Positions 52,588 to 61,001 of a stretch of DNA of 64,000 nucleotides are shown here, one piece after another. The notes beneath the pieces were generated by a model that was not told the DNA's origin, ran no database searches, and worked only from the letters and a program-made list of their open reading frames with translations. Where the stretch lies: NCBI RefSeq assembly GCF_001422445.1, contig NZ_LMNA01000001.1:604735-668734 (forward strand), in the 5' to 3' direction. A program made the position numbers and the translations under genes. Source of the DNA: Pseudorhodoferax sp. Leaf274 (GTDB lineage: Bacteria > Pseudomonadota > Gammaproteobacteria > Burkholderiales > Burkholderiaceae_C). The stretch's first letter is position 1; each line of letters opens with the position of its first letter.

Positions 52588-52845
52588 ATGGGCATCGTCA
52601 AGATTTCAGACCTCATGCACGAGAACCTGCGCGTGGCAGGCAACGCGCTCAGCCGCTCCATCAACGCGCAGGCCGAGCACTGGATGCGCATCGGCATGCT
52701 GAGCGAGATGTACCCCGAACTCGACCACCGCGACATCTGCCAGATGCTGGTGCGGGCCGAGCTGGCGGGTGGCTTCGACATCACGGCGGCCGTGGCGCCG
52801 CCGCCCAGCGGGAAGCCCCGGGTGGCAGCGAAGGCCAGGCACTGA
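52588..52845 (+). CDS. ParD-like antitoxin family protein
   Basis: An 85-residue protein of the ParD_like family. It starts MGIVKISDLMHENLRVAGNA and continues SRSINAQAEHWMRIGMLSEM, a ribbon-helix-helix-like pattern that suggests DNA binding. No ParE-type toxin follows; instead a methionine aminopeptidase gene starts 4 bases after the stop. It probably represses its own promoter through the ATATGG/CCATAT palindrome (inference). Confidence 0.75.
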   Translation: MGIVKISDLMHENLRVAGNALSRSINAQAEHWMRIGMLSEMYPELDHRDICQMLVRAELAGGFDITAAVAPPPSGKPRVAAKARH

Positions 52846-52849
52846 ACCG

Positions 52850-53647
52850 ATGCTGATGCCGCGCACCATCGCCATCAAGTCGCCCGAGGAGATCGCCAAG
52901 GTGCGCCAGGCCGGCCGCCTGGCCGCCGAGGTGCTCAGCGTCGTCGCGCCGCATGTGGTGCCGGGCGTGAGCACCGAGGCGCTCGACCGCATCTGCCACG
53001 AACACATCGTGCAGGTGCAGCGCGTCACGCCCGCCAACATCGGCTACCAGGGCTATCCCAAGACCGTGCTGACCTCGGTGAACCAGGTCGTGTGCCACGG
53101 CATTCCATCGCCCGACAAGATCCTGAAGAAGGGCGACATCGTCAACATCGACGTGGCCATCGTCCACGACGGCTGGTTCGGCGACACCAGCCGCATGTTC
53201 TGCGTCGGCAGCCCGAGTGTGCTGGCGCGCCGCCTGGTCGACACCACCTACGAGGCCATGCGCGCTGGCATCCAGCAGGTGCGCCCCGGCGCCACGCTGG
53301 GCGACATCGGCCACGCCATCCAGACCGTCGCGCACCGCGCGCATTTCAGCGTGGTGCGTGAGTACTGCGGCCATGGCATCGGGCGCAACTACCACGAGGC
53401 GCCCGACGTGTTGCACTACGGCCATCGCGGCGAAGGGCTCCGGCTGGAAGCAGGCATGGTGTTCACGGTCGAGCCCATGCTCAACGCCGGCAGGGCCGGG
53501 ACGCGGGAACTGGCCGATGGCTGGACCGTGGTGACCCAGGACCGTTCGCTGTCGGCCCAGTGGGAGCACATGGTGGCCGTTACGCCGGACGGCTACGAGG
53601 TGCTGACGGTGTGGCCGGATGGCACCGGCGACTACCCGCCGGTCTGA
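52850..53647 (+). CDS. map: Methionine aminopeptidase, type I
   Basis: A 265-residue metallopeptidase that removes N-terminal Met from new proteins. Metal ligands are visible in NIDVAIVHDGWFGDTS (two Asp), YCGHGIGRNYHEAP (His), FTVEPML (Glu) and AQWEHMVAV (Glu). Start is the ATG at 52850, with another at 52856. It stands directly after the ParD-like gene and away from rpsB, the usual map neighbour, so it may be a second, accessory copy (inference). Confidence 0.92.
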   Translation: MLMPRTIAIKSPEEIAKVRQAGRLAAEVLSVVAPHVVPGVSTEALDRICHEHIVQVQRVTPANIGYQGYPKTVLTSVNQVVCHGIPSPDKILKKGDIVNIDVAIVHDGWFGDTSRMFCVGSPSVLARRLVDTTYEAMRAGIQQVRPGATLGDIGHAIQTVAHRAHFSVVREYCGHGIGRNYHEAPDVLHYGHRGEGLRLEAGMVFTVEPMLNAGRAGTRELADGWTVVTQDRSLSAQWEHMVAVTPDGYEVLTVWPDGTGDYPPV

Positions 53648-53650
53648 AGA

Positions 53651-54301
53651 TCAGGCCTGCGCCAACGCCTGGCGCATCGCGCCGACCAGCGTGGCCGGCT
53701 CCTGCGCGCCCGACACCGCCACCTTGCGGTTGAAGATGAAGAAGGGGACGCCGCTGATGCCCATCTGGCGGGCTTCCTGGTCGGCCTGGTCGATGGCGGC
53801 CAGGGCCTGTGGGTCGTCGAGGTAGGCGCGCGCGGCCGTGGTGTCCAGGCCGGCCTCGGCGGCGATGGCGGCCAGCACCTCGGCATCGCCGATGAAGCGG
53901 TTCTCGATGAAGTAGGCGCGCAGCAGGCGCTCCTTCACGTCGGTGGCGTCGCCGCCATGGCGCTGCGCGAAATCGATCAGCGCATGCGCCAGGCGCGTGT
54001 TGGGCTGGCGGGTGATGCCGTCGATGTTGAGCTCCAGCCCGGCCGTGCGGCCGGCGGCGCGCACGCGCTCGTAGATGGTGGCGGCGCGCTCGGGCCCGCC
54101 GAACTTCTCCTCGAGGTAGGCCTTGCGGTCGATGCCTTCGGGCGGCAGCTCGGGGTTGAGCTGGAACGGGTGCCAGGCGATGCGCACGGGCGGCAGGCCG
54201 GCCGCCTCGGGGCTGGCCAGCGCGGCCTCCAACCGGCGCTTGCCGATGTAGCACCAGGGGCAGACGACGTCGGAGACGATGTCGATGCTGAGCGATTCCA
54301 T
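53651..54301 (-). CDS. DsbA-family (FrnE-like) thioredoxin-fold protein
   Basis: A 216-residue DsbA/FrnE-like protein with the active site CPWC at the N-terminus (DVVCPWCYIGKRRLEAAL) and the cis-Pro motif GISGVPFFIFNRKVAVSGA. No signal peptide is present, so it acts in the cytoplasm, as FrnE does. It follows the DUF2889 gene by 1 base on the same strand. Confidence 0.9.
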   Translation of the reverse strand: MESLSIDIVSDVVCPWCYIGKRRLEAALASPEAAGLPPVRIAWHPFQLNPELPPEGIDRKAYLEEKFGGPERAATIYERVRAAGRTAGLELNIDGITRQPNTRLAHALIDFAQRHGGDATDVKERLLRAYFIENRFIGDAEVLAAIAAEAGLDTTAARAYLDDPQALAAIDQADQEARQMGISGVPFFIFNRKVAVSGAQEPATLVGAMRQALAQA

Positions 54302-54302
54302 G

Positions 54303-54878
54303 TCACTGTCCTTGCCGGCGGTGCCAGCCGATGAATTGGGGGGCGATGCGCGCGACCACGGGACCGTCGAAGTCCCAGGACATGCAGCCGCCCATGAAGA
54401 AGGGCGGCGTGGTGCGCTCGGGCTCGGGTTCGCCACGTTGCACGCGCAGGTGGTCGCGGTACGCGCCCAGGGTCTGGAAGGCGGCCGTGGCGGTGCCGAA
54501 CAGCAGCTCGCGCAGGTGCGTGCATCCGCGCGTGCTGCCGATGGCTTCGTCCAGTGCACGGCGCCAGCCGCGGCCCAGGGTGGCGCCGATCAGCTGGCGC
54601 ACGGGCGGCTCGGCGCGCGGGCATTCCTCGAACGGCGTGGTCAGCATGGCGGCGTGGATGTCGACGATGGTCATGGCATCGTCGATGGTCACGCGCACCT
54701 CCATGTCGTGCACGGCCGCGCCGGCAGGGCGCTCGCGCCCGCGCACGGTCTTGTCGTAGGGCTTGGTGTCGCGCAAATGGCCTTCGATGTCCCACAGCCC
54801 GTCCTCGCGGTGGTAGCCGCGGTAGGCGATGTGGCGCTCGTGCGCGTGGGCGCGGGGGGCAGGTGGGGGCAGGGGCAT
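54303..54878 (-). CDS. DUF2889 family protein
   Basis: A 191-residue DUF2889 protein, function unknown. Family features are RHIAYRGYHREDGLWDIEGH at the N-terminus, VRVTIDDAMTIVDIHAAM and the GCTHLRELLFGTATAAFQTL region. It is upstream of the DsbA-family gene in a two-gene operon; no direct functional link is evident. Confidence 0.85.
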   Translation of the reverse strand: MPLPPPAPRAHAHERHIAYRGYHREDGLWDIEGHLRDTKPYDKTVRGRERPAGAAVHDMEVRVTIDDAMTIVDIHAAMLTTPFEECPRAEPPVRQLIGATLGRGWRRALDEAIGSTRGCTHLRELLFGTATAAFQTLGAYRDHLRVQRGEPEPERTTPPFFMGGCMSWDFDGPVVARIAPQFIGWHRRQGQ

Positions 54879-54969
54879 GGCGCGCTCGGTCGGGCAAAGC
54901 GAAATTCTAGGAGTCTGGCCAAGACCGCGTGCGCGCCGGCGCCATGCACCGGACGCCTGCGGGACAAGC

Positions 54970-56199
54970 TTAGGCGGGCTTGCGCGCGAACAGGAACAGC
55001 AACGAGCCGCTGGCCGCCAGCAGCGCCAGCACCGTGAACCCGGCGCGGTAGTTGCCCGTCAGGTCGACCAGCACGCCGGCCACCAGCGGCCCGGCCACCT
55101 GGCCGATGGCGATGATCAGCGTCGACAGGCCCAGGATCATGCCGATGGCGTTGCGGCCGAAGTAGTCGGCGCGGATGGCCTGCATCAGCGGCCCGCGCAG
55201 GCCCCAGGCCATGCCGTGCAGCACCGCGAAGGCGGCCACCATGGCGGTGGCGTGGTGGCCGTAGGTCAGCAGCAGCAGCGCCACGCCGTGCGCCAGCATG
55301 CAGCCGGCCGAGAGGTAGCGCTTGTCGTAGCGGTCGCCGATCAGCCAGCCCAGCAGCACCCCGCCGATCTGCGCGCCGGTCAGCAGCGTGATGACCAGCG
55401 CAGCCTGCGCCACGCTGTAGCCCAGGCCCTCCTTCATGTGGCTGATGGCGTGGACGTTGACGGCCGTGACCACCAGCAGTGCGAAACCGTGGCCCAGCCC
55501 CAGCAGCCAGAACGCGCGCGTGCGCAGCGCCTCGCGCGCGGTGAACTCGCGCTGCGGCGCAACGGCGGGCGCGGCGGCGGTGCCGGCGACGGGCGGTGGC
55601 GGGGCCGGATCGCCATCGACGGTGGCGCCATGGTCCTCGGGCCGGCTGCGGAACATCGAGGCCAGCGGCCAGCCGACCACGATGGACACCACGCCCGAGG
55701 CGAAGGCCGTGGCGCGCCAGCCGTAGGTCAGCATCGACCAGGCCACGATGGGCACGAACAGCCCGCCCATGGCCATGCCCAGGTTCATGGCCGACAGCGC
55801 GCGTGCGCGCTTGCGCGAGAACCAGCGGATCACCGCCACGTTGATCGGGAAGTAGCCCGACAGGCTGGTGCCCACGGCGATGACGGCCACCGCCATGTAG
55901 AAGCCGGCCACGCTGTCGATGCGGCTGAGCAGCATGAAGCCGATGCCGAAGGCCACCACGCCGGCGCGGATCATCGCGCGCGGGCCGATGCGGTCGACCA
56001 GCCAGCCCAGCACCGGGCCCAGCAGCGCCGATTCGGCCGATTGCATGGCGGCGGCGCCCGACAGCGTGGTCTTGCTCCAGCCGCGCTCCTCGGCCAGCAC
56101 GGCCACGTAGGCGCCGAAGGCCTGTTGCAGCAGCATGGCCTGCAGGAACTGCAGGCCACCGCCCGCGCCAACCATGCGCCAGCCGTAGAAGATCTTCAT
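54970..56199 (-). CDS. MFS transporter (oxalate/formate antiporter-like group)
   Basis: A 409-residue major facilitator with 12 predicted helices. KIFYGWRMVGAGGGLQFLQA starts the protein, a pattern shared with the monocarboxylate/oxalate:formate-type transporters, and the central loop is Pro/Ala-rich (about 195-220). The substrate is unknown. It is divergent from an ArgP-like LysR gene. Confidence 0.85.
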   Translation of the reverse strand: MKIFYGWRMVGAGGGLQFLQAMLLQQAFGAYVAVLAEERGWSKTTLSGAAAMQSAESALLGPVLGWLVDRIGPRAMIRAGVVAFGIGFMLLSRIDSVAGFYMAVAVIAVGTSLSGYFPINVAVIRWFSRKRARALSAMNLGMAMGGLFVPIVAWSMLTYGWRATAFASGVVSIVVGWPLASMFRSRPEDHGATVDGDPAPPPPVAGTAAAPAVAPQREFTAREALRTRAFWLLGLGHGFALLVVTAVNVHAISHMKEGLGYSVAQAALVITLLTGAQIGGVLLGWLIGDRYDKRYLSAGCMLAHGVALLLLTYGHHATAMVAAFAVLHGMAWGLRGPLMQAIRADYFGRNAIGMILGLSTLIIAIGQVAGPLVAGVLVDLTGNYRAGFTVLALLAASGSLLFLFARKPA

Positions 56200-56301
56200 G
56201 GGTGGCAGGCGCGGCAGGGCAGGTGCATGGCTGGTGAAGGCGCTGCCATGGGGCGCAGCGCCGGTCTCCTCTGGTGGTGGCGCTGACCATACCATCGCCC
56301 C

Positions 56302-57207
56302 ATGCACATGTTCGATCCCGATGCGCTGGAATGCCTGGCCGCCATCGTCGAGGAGGGCGGCTTCGAGCGCGCCGCGCAGCGCCTGCACATCACGCAGTCG
56401 GCGGTGTCGCAGCGGTTGCAGGCGCTGGAGGCGCAGGCCGGCACCGTGCTGCTGGTGCGCAGGCCGCTGAAGGCCACGCCGGCCGGGCAGCTGCTGCTCA
56501 AGCACACGCGGCAGCTGCGCCTGCTGCGCGCCGACCTGGACCGCGACATGCGCGCGTTCGCGCCGCAGGCCGCTGGCCGGCTGCGCGAGCAGGAGCGCGT
56601 GGCCGTGGCGGTGAATGCCGACAGCATCGCCACCTGGGTACTGCCCGCGCTGCAGGAGCCCGTGGCGCAGGGCCTGCCGCTGGAGATCATCGCGGACGAC
56701 CAGGACTTCACGCAGGAGTGGCTGCGCGAGGGCCAGGTGCTGGGCTGCGTGACGACGCTCGACCAGGCCCTGCGCGGCTGCCGCATGGTGCCGCTGGGCG
56801 CGATGCGCTATGTGGCCGTGGCGGCGCCGGGTTTCGCGCAGCAGCGCCTGGGCGGGGCGCTGACGCCGCACAACTTCCACCAGGTGCCGTTCGTGGCCTT
56901 CAACCGCAAGGACGACATGCAGCGCGAGTTCGTCTCCAGCCGGCTGGGGCTGCCGCGGCTGGCGCTGAACCAGCTGTTCGTGCCGAGTTCCGAAGGCCAG
57001 GTGCGGGCGGTTCTGGCCGGCTGGGGCGCAAGCGTGGTGCCCGAGCTGCTGGTGCGCGGGCTGCTGGCCGCCGGGCAGCTGGTGGACATCGCGCCCGGAC
57101 ACGCCGAGCGCGTGGCGCTGTACTGGCACTGCTGGAACCTGGAGTCCGAGGTGCTCGACGGACTCAGCGCGGCGCTGACGCAGGCCGCGCGCGCTGCGCT
57201 GCAATGA
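56302..57207 (+). CDS. LysR-family regulator, ArgP/LysG type
   Basis: A 301-residue LysR regulator. MFDPDALECLAAIVEEGGFERAAQ and LHITQSAVSQRLQALEAQAG match ArgP/LysG regulators, which sense lysine and arginine and often control a divergent LysE-type exporter. Here the divergent gene is an MFS transporter instead; the LysE-family gene of this window is far away at 9909. The 102-base gap between the divergent starts has no clear box. Confidence 0.85.
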   Translation: MHMFDPDALECLAAIVEEGGFERAAQRLHITQSAVSQRLQALEAQAGTVLLVRRPLKATPAGQLLLKHTRQLRLLRADLDRDMRAFAPQAAGRLREQERVAVAVNADSIATWVLPALQEPVAQGLPLEIIADDQDFTQEWLREGQVLGCVTTLDQALRGCRMVPLGAMRYVAVAAPGFAQQRLGGALTPHNFHQVPFVAFNRKDDMQREFVSSRLGLPRLALNQLFVPSSEGQVRAVLAGWGASVVPELLVRGLLAAGQLVDIAPGHAERVALYWHCWNLESEVLDGLSAALTQAARAALQ

Positions 57208-57208
57208 G

Positions 57209-57745
57209 CTATTCGTCCAGCGTGGCGCGCAGCGTGCGGGCCTTGTCGGGATTGAACGGGCCCTGGACGCGGGCCAGCACCTCGCCGCGGCGGTTCAGCA
57301 CCACCACGTGCGGCTGCTCCACGCCCGACAGGCCGGTCGAGCGCGCGAATGCGGCACGGTCCGTGAACACCGGTACCACGGCGGCCTTCTCCTGGGCATA
57401 GCGCTCGCGCAGCCGGGTCTCGATCTCGCTGCGTCCGGCGTCGTCGCCCGGATCGTTGACGACCAGCATGCGCAGCCAGCGCACCGAGGCGTCGTGGCCC
57501 AGCTGCAGGCCCTGGATCCAGCTGTCGACGGCGGGGCGCTGGTCGCGGTGGAAACTGATCAGTGCCAGCGTGCGGTCGCCGGACAGGCCTTCGGGCAAGG
57601 CCAGCGGCTGCTGGTCCAGCTGCCGCGCATGCAGCTGCGGCAATCGCCCCATCACGCTCGATTCCGTGGGCGCGGCCACGGCGAGCAGTACCGCTGCCAC
57701 GACGGCAAGAAACCATGCCAGGGTAGGTGACCAGACGCGTTTCAT
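57209..57745 (-). CDS. Exported thioredoxin-like protein without CxxC
   Basis: A 178-residue protein with an N-terminal hydrophobic signal/anchor (residues about 9-27) and an alpha/beta part (TLALISFHRDQRPAV, then QPHVVVLNRRGEVLARVQGP) like a thioredoxin or redoxin fold. The cysteine pair is absent, so it cannot be a usual redox enzyme. Function unknown. Its stop is close to the ArgP-like stop (convergent). Confidence 0.65.
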   Translation of the reverse strand: MKRVWSPTLAWFLAVVAAVLLAVAAPTESSVMGRLPQLHARQLDQQPLALPEGLSGDRTLALISFHRDQRPAVDSWIQGLQLGHDASVRWLRMLVVNDPGDDAGRSEIETRLRERYAQEKAAVVPVFTDRAAFARSTGLSGVEQPHVVVLNRRGEVLARVQGPFNPDKARTLRATLDE

Positions 57746-57866
57746 ACGGTGGCTCCTGTGGGCGACGACGGGAAGGTGTGGGCCACAAGATAACGCGCGC
57801 TCGACAACCCTGGCGCCCCCGGGTGATTTCCAAACGTAAGAAGTGGCAACGGAATGCAGGCCGTGC

Positions 57867-58694
57867 TCAGATCTCGATCAGCAATCGGGATCGGAAACCC
57901 TGTTGTTCGCCGTTCTTGGCATAGCCCAGCGGGTTGGCCACCACGCGGCAGCCGCGGTGCACGTAGTCGCTGGGCGCATGCAGGTGGCCGTGCATCCAGA
58001 GCTTGGCGCAGGCAAGCAGATCGTCCAGCGCATTGCAGAAGCCGGCCGTGCCCGGCGTGAGGCCGTAGCGCGGGTCGGCGCTGTGCAGGCTGGGCGCGAA
58101 ATGCGTGACGACCACCGTCGTGCCGTCGAAAGGTGTGGCCAGCGCCGAACGCAGCCATTGCTGGCAGGCCAGGCCTTCCTCGCGCATCTCGGCCGCCAGC
58201 CAGGGGGCGCCGTGGCGCGTGGTGCCGGTGCGGCGCAGGTAGTGGTCGGCCGCGCGGAAGGCCTTGTGCCGGGCCTTCAGCTGGTCGGCCAGGGAAAAGG
58301 CACCGCCACGCGCGGCCGGGCCGATGGCGTCGTAGTCGGTCCACAGCGTGGTGCCGACCAGGCGCAGCGCGCCGCCATCGGCGGCCGCGCCGGGCAGTTC
58401 GACGATGGCGCGGTCCAGCCAGCGCAGGCCCAGGCGTTCGCAGGTCTCGCGCAGGCGCACGGCCGCGGCATCCACGTCCAGCATGTCGTACTCGTGGTTG
58501 CCGGGCACGTAGTAGACCGGCACCGGCCAGTCGGCGAACAGGCGCAAGCCGAAGTCGGCATCGGCCATGCGCGAACCGGTCTGGTAGGAGCCGACATCGC
58601 CGGCCAGGATCAGCGCGTCCGCACCGGGCACGGGTTCGGGCACGAAGTCGGTGTGCACTTCCAGGTGCAGGTCGGAAAGGAGCTGAAATTTCAT
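57867..58694 (-). CDS. Metallophosphoesterase
   Basis: A 275-residue calcineurin-like phosphoesterase. All five motif blocks are visible: LLSDLHLE (6-13), ALILAGDVGS, YVPGNHEYD, VVVTHFAPS and LWMHGHLHAP. It probably uses two metal ions to hydrolyse a phosphoester; the substrate is unknown. Its gene is divergent from a small gene whose promoter has an AGGG-N4-CCCT dyad. Confidence 0.88.
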   Translation of the reverse strand: MKFQLLSDLHLEVHTDFVPEPVPGADALILAGDVGSYQTGSRMADADFGLRLFADWPVPVYYVPGNHEYDMLDVDAAAVRLRETCERLGLRWLDRAIVELPGAAADGGALRLVGTTLWTDYDAIGPAARGGAFSLADQLKARHKAFRAADHYLRRTGTTRHGAPWLAAEMREEGLACQQWLRSALATPFDGTTVVVTHFAPSLHSADPRYGLTPGTAGFCNALDDLLACAKLWMHGHLHAPSDYVHRGCRVVANPLGYAKNGEQQGFRSRLLIEI

Positions 58695-58753
58695 GGAATC
58701 GTGGCCTGCGGGCTGACATGCAGGGGTTATGCGTCAACTGCATGGGTCTGCAC

Positions 58754-58781
58754 TTGCAACCCTAGGGATAACCCTTATTCT
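58754..58781 (+). promoter_or_regulatory. Promoter with AGGG-N4-CCCT dyad (copy 1)
   Basis: A sigma-70-like promoter TTGCAA (58754-58759), 16-base spacer and TATTCT (58776-58781), with the dyad AGGGATAACCCT (58764-58775) filling the spacer up to the -10. A near-identical architecture lies at 60075-60103. The site would suit a repressor. Confidence 0.6.
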
Positions 58782-58822
58782 TCAATCACTCTGAACTTTG
58801 GACCGCCACAAGCGGTGTTTGT

Positions 58823-59029
58823 ATGTTGATCGTTTCCTGGTTTGCCCGCGTTCACCAAGGGTGGACCGCTTCCGCCGCAGCTTCTGCCCACAAGGGCGCC
58901 CGCGATGGCGCCACCAGCGAAGTCGCCTTCGCGCTGCTGGAGAGTGCGGACAACCACGCCGGCCACGACCCGCACGAGGCGCGCCGCCTGCGCAGCGCCG
59001 CGCAGGCCTGGCTCAGCGTGGTGCGCTGA
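58823..59029 (+). CDS. Small protein of unknown function
   Basis: A 68-residue protein (MLIVSWFARVHQGW at the start, then LESADNHAGHDPHEARRL) that I do not recognise. There is no good ribosome site, but a promoter with a conserved dyad stands 42 bases upstream. It ends just before the convergent LysR gene. Confidence 0.55.
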   Translation: MLIVSWFARVHQGWTASAAASAHKGARDGATSEVAFALLESADNHAGHDPHEARRLRSAAQAWLSVVR

Positions 59030-59039
59030 CGCACCACCC

Positions 59040-59996
59040 TCACTGCGCGAACGCCTGTTCGGCTGCGCGCACGACGGCCTGGCGCAGCCACTGGTGGTGG
59101 CTCTGCAGATCCATCCGGCGATGCCACAGCGCGGCCACGTGCACGGCCGCCACGTCGAACGGCAGCTCCTGGTGCACCAACTGCTCGGCGATGCCCGTGG
59201 CCTCGACGAAATGGCGCGGCAGCACCGTCAGCAGGTTGGAATTGGCCACCACGCGGCCGGCCGTGAAGAACTGGTTGACCGTCAGCACCACGCGGCGCTC
59301 GCGCTTGAGCAGCGCCAGCGATTCGTCGATGAAGCCATAGGGCCGGCCGGAGAAGCTGACCAACAGGTGGCGCGCGTCGCAGAACTGGTTCAACGTCAGC
59401 GGGCCCCCGGCCAGCGGATGGTCGCGCCGCATCACGCACACGTATTCGCTGTCGTACAGCCGCTCGTGCTCGAAGGGCACGGCCTTGCCGACCTGCGCCC
59501 GCGCGGTCAGGTCGGCCAGCACGGCCGGGAAGAAGCCCACCGCCAGGTCGGCGGTCTCGTCGTCCAGCAGCCGGCGCGGGTCGCGCGTGGTCAGCGGCAC
59601 CACGCGCAGCGAGATGCCGGGCGCCTCTTCTTCCAGGATGTCGACCAACCCCGGCACCAGCATGGCGGCGGTTGCGTCGGCCATGGCCAACACAAAAGTG
59701 TTGTCAGCCGACAACGGATCGAAATTGCTGGGTGCCAACGAAGCCTGCAGTTGCCGCAGGGCCTCGCGCACGGCCGGCCACAACGCCGTGGCACGCGGCG
59801 TGGGCTCGATGCCTTGCCCGCTGCGCTGCACCAGTTCGTCGCCCAGCGCATCGCGCAGGCGCTGGATGGCGTTGCTCACGGCGGGCTGCGTCAGGGACAG
59901 GTTGCGCGCCGCACGCGTGAGGCTGCGCTCGGCGAGCACCTCGTCGAAAACACGCAACAGGTTGAGGTCCAGTGTGCGGAAGTTCGGTGCTGCCAT
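59040..59996 (-). CDS. LysR-family regulator (NodD/PcpR-like group)
   Basis: A 318-residue LysR regulator beginning with FRTLDLNLLRVFDEVLAERS and the helix-turn-helix LSLTQPAVSNAIQRLRDALG, a NodD-like N-terminus. It is divergent from the small membrane-protein gene at 60152; a palindrome TCACCAAGGTGA (60039-60050) lies 43 bases upstream of its start and may be its operator. Confidence 0.88.
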   Translation of the reverse strand: MAAPNFRTLDLNLLRVFDEVLAERSLTRAARNLSLTQPAVSNAIQRLRDALGDELVQRSGQGIEPTPRATALWPAVREALRQLQASLAPSNFDPLSADNTFVLAMADATAAMLVPGLVDILEEEAPGISLRVVPLTTRDPRRLLDDETADLAVGFFPAVLADLTARAQVGKAVPFEHERLYDSEYVCVMRRDHPLAGGPLTLNQFCDARHLLVSFSGRPYGFIDESLALLKRERRVVLTVNQFFTAGRVVANSNLLTVLPRHFVEATGIAEQLVHQELPFDVAAVHVAALWHRRMDLQSHHQWLRQAVVRAAEQAFAQ

Positions 59997-60038
59997 GGGC
60001 GGCCTTGGCGTGAAGAAGTGGGCAAACCACTTTATTCA

Positions 60039-60050
60039 TCACCAAGGTGA
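60039..60050. promoter_or_regulatory. Palindrome in the LysR/membrane-protein intergenic region
   Basis: TCACCAAGGTGA has perfect 5-base arms around AA and lies between the divergent LysR gene and the 60152 gene. A LysR operator is likely, though the usual T-N11-A spacing is not clear-cut. Confidence 0.45.
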
Positions 60051-60074
60051 ATGTCCAGCATCATCAATATAAAT

Positions 60075-60103
60075 TTGAATAGATATAGGGCAAACCCTAA
60101 TAT
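60075..60103 (+). promoter_or_regulatory. Promoter with AGGG-N4-CCCT dyad (copy 2)
   Basis: A strong promoter TTGAAT (60075-60080), 17-base spacer and TAATAT (60098-60103). The dyad AGGGCAAACCCT (60087-60098) overlaps the spacer and -10, as in the copy at 58754. It drives the 60152 gene, whose start is about 45 bases further on. Confidence 0.75.
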
Positions 60104-60151
60104 TCGTTCCATGCCGCTGCCAAGCCAGGTGGCGAAGAAAAGGAAAACACC

Positions 60152-60859
60152 ATGACCAGCTTTGTTCACGTCGACTATCCCCAACAACACCCCGGCGTTG
60201 CCCGCGTCGAGGCGGCGATCGACGCCGCCGGCCGCCTGCGCCAGGGTTTCGACGGCACCCGTGGCATCGCCGCGCTGCTGCTGGCCGCGGTGGTCTCCGC
60301 GCTGCTGGTCCTCGCCGACCGCGTGGTCGACGGCTGGGCCGATGGCCGCCTGATGGCCGCCTGGGTCGTGCTGTGGCTCGTGGCCTTCGCTGCCCTGGCG
60401 GTGTTCGCCACCCCGGCCCGCCGCGTGGCCACGGCGCTGGTGCAGCGCCTGGACGGCTGGTCGCAACGCGTTGCCCGTGACCGCGCCGACGAACGCCTGT
60501 GGGCCACCGCCCAGACCGACGCCCGCGTGATGGCCGACTTGAAGGCCGCCATGTCGCGCAGCGAACTGGCTGCCCCGCGCATCGCGGCTGCCCTGGAAGC
60601 TGCCGAAGACTCGGCCCGCATCAGCCTGCGTGAAGTGGTGCAAGGCTGGTACCGCGACGTGCAGAAGGCCCGCGCCGACGTGGCCTACCTGGCTGCCGTG
60701 CAGCACGACCCGCGCATGCTGGCCGACCTGCAAGCTGCCGCGACCCGCGCCGAATCGGTGCCGGCCCAGACGCAGACCCTGCTGCGCGGCGACAGCGCCA
60801 GCCACGCACTGCGTGACGCCGCCCACGCCATGGGCGCACGCCGCAGCTACTACTTCTGA
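60152..60859 (+). CDS. Membrane protein of unknown function with an internal repeat
   Basis: A 235-residue protein: short N-terminal helix, two membrane helices (about 41-57 and 69-86), then a helical cytoplasmic part. Two similar stretches, DARVMADLKAAMSRSE and DPRMLADLQAAATRAE, about 60 residues apart, suggest an internal duplication. I do not recognise the family. AGGAAAA precedes the ATG, a strong promoter lies upstream and a clear terminator downstream, so it is a well-expressed single-gene unit. Confidence 0.75.
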   Translation: MTSFVHVDYPQQHPGVARVEAAIDAAGRLRQGFDGTRGIAALLLAAVVSALLVLADRVVDGWADGRLMAAWVVLWLVAFAALAVFATPARRVATALVQRLDGWSQRVARDRADERLWATAQTDARVMADLKAAMSRSELAAPRIAAALEAAEDSARISLREVVQGWYRDVQKARADVAYLAAVQHDPRMLADLQAAATRAESVPAQTQTLLRGDSASHALRDAAHAMGARRSYYF

Positions 60860-60896
60860 GCCCAGTGCTCTGCCCCGGCCGCGCCGGGAACCCTTC

Positions 60897-60923
60897 AAAG
60901 CCACCCTTCGCGGTGGCTTTTTT
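60897..60923 (+). terminator. Intrinsic terminator
   Basis: Stem GCCACC-CTTCGC-GGTGGC (60900-60917) followed by six T, just after the 60152 gene. The same stem recurs at 62243. Confidence 0.9.
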
Positions 60924-61001
60924 CATGGCGGTGTCTGCCGGGGGTGCTCGCGGGGTGCCGTCGACAATGCGGTTCCGCCACCAACCCGCGCTCTTGACCG
61001 C

